Below, piece by piece: positions 39,119 through 43,570 of a DNA stretch of 43,570 bases; position 1 is the first letter of the stretch; each line of letters begins with the position of its first letter. The notes beneath the pieces were generated by a model. That model worked only from the letters and a program-made list of their open reading frames with translations. It was not told where the DNA came from and ran no database searches. Both the position numbers and the translations under genes were made by a program. The DNA comes from a virus. Where the stretch lies: the IMG/VR virus record IMGVR_UViG_3300037427_002502, positions 1 through 43,570 of that record; one strand, 5' to 3'.

Positions 39119-40880
39119 AAAAATCATATACATTAAGAATAAAATCACCTGATGCAATTGTTAAATCTATATTATCATTAACTTTTACATCTTGATATTT
39201 AACATAAGTAAAATCATCACCAGTTACAGGTTCAATTGTAGAATTTGTTTCTACAGTACCCACATTTGCTAGTGATAAAACGTTCTTAAGAAATCCACTT
39301 TCACCTACAACATTTTCTCCAGATCCTCCACCACCTGCAATACTTACATCAACAGTAGTCCCATTGACTGCAAATGTATTACCAGTTCCTACAAAATTAA
39401 GTTGTGTTATACCAGCACCAATCTGAGTTCCTATAGATTGAATACCTATTTGTGAAGCACCATTGAATAATGTTGCTGTTGCAACTCCAGAAACATTTAC
39501 ATTATCTAACTCTGTATGACCATCTACATCTAAATCACCACCTACATTCAAATTCTTAACAATACCAACACCACCGTCTACCTTTAACGCACCAGTGGTG
39601 GTGTTAGTTGATTGAGTAGTATCATCAATATCTACATCATTGGCTATGTCAACATAGTTAAATAGTGCATTAGCTCTATGAGAAAATCCTATATTTGTTC
39701 CATCAATTGATCCATTATTAATATCAACATTTGCAAAGGTAGAAACACCAGATACATTAAGATTACCAGTACCTGAAATATCAAAACCATTTAGATCTAA
39801 ATTACCACCTAACTCTGGTGTAGTATCCTCTACAAGATTCTGTATTCCAGCACCAGCAACACTTATGTCTATTGTATTACCAGAAAGATCAAAAGTATTT
39901 CCAGCACCAACAAAATTTAATGTTCTTACAGTACCAATACCAAGTCCACCTGATTGAATAGCAACAACAGGATCACTATCAACAATGGTAACAAGACCAG
40001 TTCTTCCTTGAAATCCAGTTACACCATAATCCTTACCAGATGGTGCAGCATATCCAACATGTCTAACATTTATTTTAGCTCCAAGTGATGGTGCTGCAGT
40101 AAAGGTTAAAATATTACCATCAACAGAATAATCATTAGAATTACTTGCACCTATTGGTTGTTTAACAAGACCATCAATAGTTACTAATATAGCACTATTA
40201 TCTGGAACAGTTTGAGAAAGTGTAAAATCAACTGTTGCACCATCGCCAATAAAATTATCAATTTTATTATCATCTATATCAAAAGTCTTAACCGAATCCG
40301 CAATAATACTTCCCCAGAATGTAAATGTTGATTCTGGTGCCTCACTAAAAACAATAATATTACCTGGATTTACAAGAGTAAATCCATTAGAAGGTTCTAT
40401 TCCAGTATTATAGGGTTGTTGTAGTACACCATTAATAGAAATATTAAGTTGAGTTGCAGCAATAACATTTGTATGTGTTGTTCCATCATGAAATGTTGCT
40501 TTAAATTTTTTATTTACACCATCAAAAGCAGCAGTAACTGAATGATTACCTGAGTTACCTAAACTTGATAAATTTATTGAAGTACTAGTTAAAACATCTG
40601 CAGCACTTCCTGCTAATTTAATTCTATCGTTTCCATCTTTTATAATATAATATGCACTAGTATTTGTAAGTCCCCCAATATTATTACCTGCACCTTTACT
40701 ATAAGTAATTCTTTGACCATTAACAAATCTATGTGAAGGTATCTCGATGCTATCGTTAGCAATATCAACTATTAATGATGAAGATCCATCAAAAGTAGCA
40801 GTATAAGACTTTATATCATCAAGAACTTTAAAGTTACTTGTTGAATTACCTAGATAATGGTCATTGCCGATATATGGCAT
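39117..40880 (-). CDS. Tail-fibre-like structural protein
   Basis: 587 residues. The N-terminal ~110 residues have HRFVNGQRITYSKGAG and IIKDGNDRIKLAGS, a pattern common in cyanophage virion proteins. Next come repeated beta blocks (FNVSINGVLQQP-like, AILVTIDGLVKQP). Residues ~315-350 and ~475-510 are two copies of LNFVGxGNTFxxxGxTxDISVAG. Residues ~405-440 hold DDTTQSTNTTTGALKVDGGVGIVKNLNVGG, the same module as in the 631- and 1344-residue proteins. It ends with DNIDLTIASGDFILNVYDF, which parallels the endings of the next two genes. A fibre role is inferred. Confidence 0.75.
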   Translation of the reverse strand: MPYIGNDHYLGNSTSNFKVLDDIKSYTATFDGSSSLIVDIANDSIEIPSHRFVNGQRITYSKGAGNNIGGLTNTSAYYIIKDGNDRIKLAGSAADVLTSTSINLSSLGNSGNHSVTAAFDGVNKKFKATFHDGTTHTNVIAATQLNISINGVLQQPYNTGIEPSNGFTLVNPGNIIVFSEAPESTFTFWGSIIADSVKTFDIDDNKIDNFIGDGATVDFTLSQTVPDNSAILVTIDGLVKQPIGASNSNDYSVDGNILTFTAAPSLGAKINVRHVGYAAPSGKDYGVTGFQGRTGLVTIVDSDPVVAIQSGGLGIGTVRTLNFVGAGNTFDLSGNTIDISVAGAGIQNLVEDTTPELGGNLDLNGFDISGTGNLNVSGVSTFANVDINNGSIDGTNIGFSHRANALFNYVDIANDVDIDDTTQSTNTTTGALKVDGGVGIVKNLNVGGDLDVDGHTELDNVNVSGVATATLFNGASQIGIQSIGTQIGAGITQLNFVGTGNTFAVNGTTVDVSIAGGGGSGENVVGESGFLKNVLSLANVGTVETNSTIEPVTGDDFTYVKYQDVKVNDNIDLTIASGDFILNVYDF

Positions 40881-40904
40881 TTATTTAAAGACTATAGTTA
40901 TTAT

Positions 40905-40912
40905 TATTTATA
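40905..40912 (-). promoter_or_regulatory. Late promoter TATAAATA containing the upstream stop codon
   Basis: A perfect TATAAATA octamer lies 24 bases before the 587-residue fibre ATG. Its bases 3-5 (40910-40908) are the TAA stop of the 75-residue gene. Confidence 0.7.
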
Positions 40913-41135
40913 TTGTAGATCCGTATCCTATTTGAGGTATCCACATTTTATCAATGTCTCCAGATGTGGTTCCAATACCAACACCTCCACTATTATATTT
41001 CCAACCTATACCACCGTCTGTTGATGCTACCCCAACAAATCCAGTAGGTGGATTCCACTTATCTGTATCTCCATCCCATTCTACGGTATTATCAACAATA
41101 TTAGTTGTTGTGTTTATGATTTGATAATTAGACAT
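40908..41135 (-). CDS. Small fibre-cluster protein
   Basis: 75 residues (MSNYQIINTTTNIVDNTVEW ... GIGWKYNSGGVGIGTTSGDI). It is rich in Asn, Thr, Gly and aromatic residues, with no charged cluster or membrane segment. WDGDTDKWNPPTGF suggests a small compact beta fold. I believe similar short proteins occur at the start of cyanophage fibre clusters, but no function is known. It is the first gene of this minus-strand cluster and faces the divergent plus-strand gene at 41229. Confidence 0.65.
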   Translation of the reverse strand: MSNYQIINTTTNIVDNTVEWDGDTDKWNPPTGFVGVASTDGGIGWKYNSGGVGIGTTSGDIDKMWIPQIGYGSTI

Positions 41136-41161
41136 TTTTAATCCAATTTTTAATTAATATT

Positions 41162-41190
41162 ATTATAGCATTAAATTATATTTAGGTCTA
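41162..41190 (-). promoter_or_regulatory. Mixed promoter region: TATAAT with weak -35, and late-type CTAAATA
   Basis: Minus strand: TATAAT (41167-41162) in the context TGCTATAAT, with TAGACC (41190-41185) at 17 bases as a weak -35. CTAAATA (41185-41179) overlaps the spacer and is a late-type box. Either could drive the 75-residue gene and the fibre cluster. Confidence 0.5.
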
Positions 41191-41224
41191 TCAGGGTATA
41201 GATACCTCTAGATATATGATAGAC
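41186..41224. repeat. 8-bp inverted repeat with nested palindrome before the plus-strand gene
   Basis: GTCTATCA (41186-41193) and its perfect inverse TGATAGAC (41217-41224) enclose GGTATAGATACC, itself a palindrome. The right arm ends 4 bases before the ATG at 41229. It could form a cruciform, an RNA hairpin over the start, or a regulator site. Confidence 0.5.
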
Positions 41225-41228
41225 TGTG

Positions 41229-41822
41229 ATGTCATTCAACAAGAATTTTTTGCCTTTATATCAATTTAATGCAATAGAACAAGCAATTAATAAAGATATT
41301 GTACATATAAAGGAACTAGCATTTCAAACAGAAGAAGAACACAAATACTCCCCAGATTGGGAAGAACAAATATCAAGTAAAGCATTAAGTCTACTATTAG
41401 ATGATCCAACAAATCCTATTCCCTACCATGAAACATCCAGAAAAATATCTATAAAAGAAAAGAAATCGAAAAATAAACGAAATTACCCTTCTTTAGTTTT
41501 AACACAAACATTAAAAGATATTTTCCCTGACTATGAACTTCAGCAAAGTGGATGTTTCTATTATCCAAAAGGTGGTTTTATGGGATGGCATACAAATGCC
41601 GATACAAAAGAAGACAGACTCTATATAACTTTTGCTGAAGAAGATAAACAATCTTTCTTTAGGTATTATGAAAATGGAAATATTATCACTGATTATGATG
41701 ATAAAGGTATTACTATTCGACGTTTTTCAGTTGCAGGAGGACCACCTTTCTTTTGGCATTGTGTGGGAAGTAATACTAATCGTTTTAGTATTGGGTATAG
41801 ACTTCATCCAATCCCACGATAA
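41229..41822 (+). CDS. 2OG-oxygenase-like protein with HTN in the metal site
   Basis: 197 residues from ATG 41229; an in-frame GTG lies one codon upstream. The C-terminal half looks like a double-stranded beta-helix oxygenase: CFYYPKGGFMGWHTNADTK, LYITFAEEDKQSFFRYYENG, then PPFFWHCVG and NRFSIGYRLHP. Candidate ligands are H121 (with N123 where Asp/Glu is usual), H177 and R185. I think related WHTN proteins are found in other phages, but the activity is unproven. The N-terminal half is helical and charged. Its 3' end overlaps the convergent gene by 38 bases, and a glycine-rich/collagen fibre gene lies just beyond. Confidence 0.7.
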   Translation: MSFNKNFLPLYQFNAIEQAINKDIVHIKELAFQTEEEHKYSPDWEEQISSKALSLLLDDPTNPIPYHETSRKISIKEKKSKNKRNYPSLVLTQTLKDIFPDYELQQSGCFYYPKGGFMGWHTNADTKEDRLYITFAEEDKQSFFRYYENGNIITDYDDKGITIRRFSVAGGPPFFWHCVGSNTNRFSIGYRLHPIPR

Positions 41823-42216
41823 ACTTCATGATTTTTTTATAAGTAAAGACATAGAATGATCCATATGTAATACCATTATTTTGCATCTTCCTTATTCTAT
41901 GTTTTCCATCAATCATCCTATACTTTTTATTATAAGGATTAGGTGCATTTAATACAACAATACCTGGAATATTAATGTCACATTTTGCATAACGCTCACC
42001 ATTACAGCATGGACAATTTATAGATTCTCCCTTTGACAAATGCATTCCTTTCCATCCTATTTCATCAATTTTTATTTTCTCTAATCTTTTTTCTTTTAAA
42101 GCTGGTTTTAGTCTTTCTAAATAAATTCTACCTTCAATTCCATCAAAACTCCAATCACCATAAACAGGACAAGATATCTTGGCACTATGACATCCAAATA
42201 GTGTATGTTCACTCAT
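41785..42216 (-). CDS. Cys-rich protein with ParB/sulfiredoxin-like motif
   Basis: 143 residues. KYRMIDGKHRIRKMQNNGI (about 97-115) resembles the core of ParB/sulfiredoxin-fold proteins, which have an I-D-G-x-H-R motif for nucleotide use. Upstream, INCPCCNGERYAKCD (about 67-81) has closely spaced cysteines, perhaps binding zinc; CHSAKISC near the start adds two more. The start ATG overlaps the stop of the glycine-rich fibre gene (TAATG), indicating coupling, and its end overlaps the oxygenase-like gene on the other strand. Possible roles are DNA binding or modification of a neighbouring product; neither is shown. Confidence 0.6.
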   Translation of the reverse strand: MSEHTLFGCHSAKISCPVYGDWSFDGIEGRIYLERLKPALKEKRLEKIKIDEIGWKGMHLSKGESINCPCCNGERYAKCDINIPGIVVLNAPNPYNKKYRMIDGKHRIRKMQNNGITYGSFYVFTYKKIMKFIVGLDEVYTQY

Positions 42217-43570
42217 TAAATTACATATATATCAACCTGTCCTCTGGCTCCATTTCCACCGTTACCACCTTGTCCTCCTGCACCACCACCACTTGGAATA
42301 GACCCATTCCCTCCAGTATTTCCTCCAGTTCCTCCATTTCCTGCTACAACACTATTCCCACCACTATGGTTTCTTCCACCGCCACCGCCACCGCCAAAGA
42401 AAGAGTTTCCTCCAGGCCCAGAAGTAGAATTATTATGAACGCCACCGCCACCGCCACCAAAATATGCAGCAGCAGCAGCACCAAAGTTGTAACCAGTAAT
42501 ACTATCATCACCCTGAATAGGAATTTTACGTCCAGCAAGACCTCCTAAATTGCTGGTACCAGTTCCCCAGAATCCTCCACCATCACCTGCTGTTTCAGCA
42601 TATGATCCTGTACAAGTACCTGGTGCTCCTCCATAAGCTGTTACAAGACTTCCGACTGACGTATTTCCTCCAGCACTACCATTAGCATAATAAGATCCCG
42701 ATCCACCACTACCTCCACCTCCTATAGTTACTGAATAACTAGAACTTAAACTACTTAAAGGTGCAGCATAGAAAGCACCAGCACCACCGCCACCGCCACC
42801 ACCTCCGCAGAAATGTTGACTATATCCACTTGTTACACATAAGTAAGTTTTACTACCTCCACCACCACCAGCATGAGCAAAAATAACAACAAAAGTACCT
42901 GTTGATGGTTTAGTCCAAGTTCCGCTACTTGTAAAACGAGTATGTTGAGCACCTCCTAGTGCAGACCATATGGGTTGGGCAGATGAACCTTGACTAGTTA
43001 ATACTTCACCTAATGATCCAAAATTACGAGAAGCGACATGTCCTATTCCAAAAGCACCAGACCTATTAACACTAAATCTTTCAGTGCCTGTATTCCCTGT
43101 TGGAGTTGCTTGATCAATAATTCTCCATACAGAATTAGCACTGGTACTTCCATAAACATCATTTGCATATGATTCAACACCTTGAGAGTCTTCAAATTGA
43201 AGATGACCACCTTCTAGAGTTGTACCAGTTCTTTTAAGAAGTGTCTCACCTGCATTGTTTACTCTAAATCTTTCTGTTCCATCTATTTCAACTTTAAAAT
43301 ATCCATTTGTTCCAGTATCAACTACTTCCGCAAGTGTATTGAGCTCAAATATCTTATCTGAGGTTCCTGTACCTGAACCTGGATTTCCAGGATTTCCTTG
43401 TGGTCCTTGGTTTCCTTGAGGACCTTGGTTTCCTTGATTTCCTTGTGGACCTTGTGCTCCTTTGTTGCCTTGATTACCTTGGTTTCCTTGATTTCCCTGT
43501 GGACCTTGTGCTCCTTTATTACCTTGGTTTCCTTGGTTTCCATCATTTCCTGGAGTTCCATCATTACCAG
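42216..43570 (-). CDS. Collagen-like fibre with glycine-rich adhesin C-terminus (5' end outside window)
   Basis: The frame is open from the right edge to a TAA at 42216-42218 (450 residues visible). In protein order: collagen-like GNQGNQGNKGAQGPQ triplets (~70 residues); a fibre segment with GYFKVEIDGTERFRVNNAGE and SVWRIIDQATPTG; FTSSGTWTKPSTGTFVVIFAHAGGGGG, an entry typical of glycine-rich phage domains; then ~230 residues of GGGGGGGGAG, AAAAAYFGGGGGGV and GGNGGTGGNTGGNG loops; and the end GARGQVDIYVI. The last strand matches the end of the 349-residue glycine-rich protein. A trimeric fibre carrying a polyglycine-type receptor-binding tip is likely. Confidence 0.85.
   Translation of the reverse strand, partial: GNDGTPGNDGNQGNQGNKGAQGPQGNQGNQGNQGNKGAQGPQGNQGNQGPQGNQGPQGNPGNPGSGTGTSDKIFELNTLAEVVDTGTNGYFKVEIDGTERFRVNNAGETLLKRTGTTLEGGHLQFEDSQGVESYANDVYGSTSANSVWRIIDQATPTGNTGTERFSVNRSGAFGIGHVASRNFGSLGEVLTSQGSSAQPIWSALGGAQHTRFTSSGTWTKPSTGTFVVIFAHAGGGGGSKTYLCVTSGYSQHFCGGGGGGGGAGAFYAAPLSSLSSSYSVTIGGGGSGGSGSYYANGSAGGNTSVGSLVTAYGGAPGTCTGSYAETAGDGGGFWGTGTSNLGGLAGRKIPIQGDDSITGYNFGAAAAAYFGGGGGGVHNNSTSGPGGNSFFGGGGGGGRNHSGGNSVVAGNGGTGGNTGGNGSIPSGGGAGGQGGNGGNGARGQVDIYVI

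Noticed and set aside
42033-42548. 171-residue plus-strand and 64-residue minus-strand ORFs over the glycine-rich domain
   Set aside because: They are frame shadows of glycine codons; the true frame runs without stop to TAA 42216-42218.

Overview
This 43.6 kb AT-rich window is part of a T4-like myovirus genome, most probably a cyanophage of Prochlorococcus or Synechococcus. It combines T4-type virion genes (gp4, gp5, gp26, gp27, gp48, gp53, gp54-like) and replication/late-transcription genes (gp32, gp33, gp59) with proteins typical of cyanobacteria and their phages: a DUF1825-type protein, a DUF4278-type YRG protein, PhoH, ThyX, glutaredoxin and three 2-oxoglutarate/Fe(II) oxygenase-like proteins. 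No tRNA, rRNA, CRISPR array, insertion sequence or integrase was seen. Genes are tightly packed, with many ATGA/TAATG overlaps and no gene-free stretch above 300 bases (the longest, 28136-28323, holds a promoter and a terminator).

Layout. (1) 1-11059, minus: a fibre/baseplate-periphery operon with a partial 2OG oxygenase, an unknown protein, a 1411-residue collagen-like fibre, a 331-residue virion protein, a ~1344-residue repeat plus beta-helix protein, and a 180-residue spike-like beta-helix protein. (2) 11089-19322, minus: the tail hub, with gp5-like, gp27-like, two tape-measure-like paralogues, a newly called 59-residue gene, gp26 and a gp54-like tail-tube initiator. (3) 19356-22237, plus: a four-gene island with gp4, an unknown gene, gp48 and gp53, closed by a strong terminator. 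(4) 22269-27687, minus: a replication/metabolism operon (small gene, thyX, small gene, phoH, RecB-like nuclease, gp33, 2OG oxygenase, small gene, gp59, DUF1825, gp32). (5) 27778-29902, minus: small accessory genes and glutaredoxin. (6) 29954-41135, minus: a tail-fibre cluster built from shared repeat modules. (7) 41229-43570: a plus-strand oxygenase-like gene, a ParB-like zinc-cysteine protein and the 3' part of a second collagen-like, glycine-rich fibre.

Regulation can be read directly. Late-type octamers (NATAAATA or CTAAATA) precede many structural genes; in several the TAA of the octamer is also the stop codon of the upstream gene. Sigma70-type promoters (TTGACT/TTGAAC, 17 bp, TATAAT/TAGTAT) precede gp32, the thyX operon and the small accessory genes.

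The most striking observation is at the 3' end of gp26. An in-phase slippery heptamer T TTT TTC is followed after 5 nt by an 8-bp hairpin, and the -1 frame runs straight into the 59-residue ORF that ends at the tape-measure-like gene. This is the layout of the lambda G/GT tail-assembly-chaperone frameshift, here in a T4-like hub cluster. A second theme is collagen-like fibres, with lysine consistently just before glycine, lying beside 2OG oxygenase genes, which suggests hydroxylated phage fibres.
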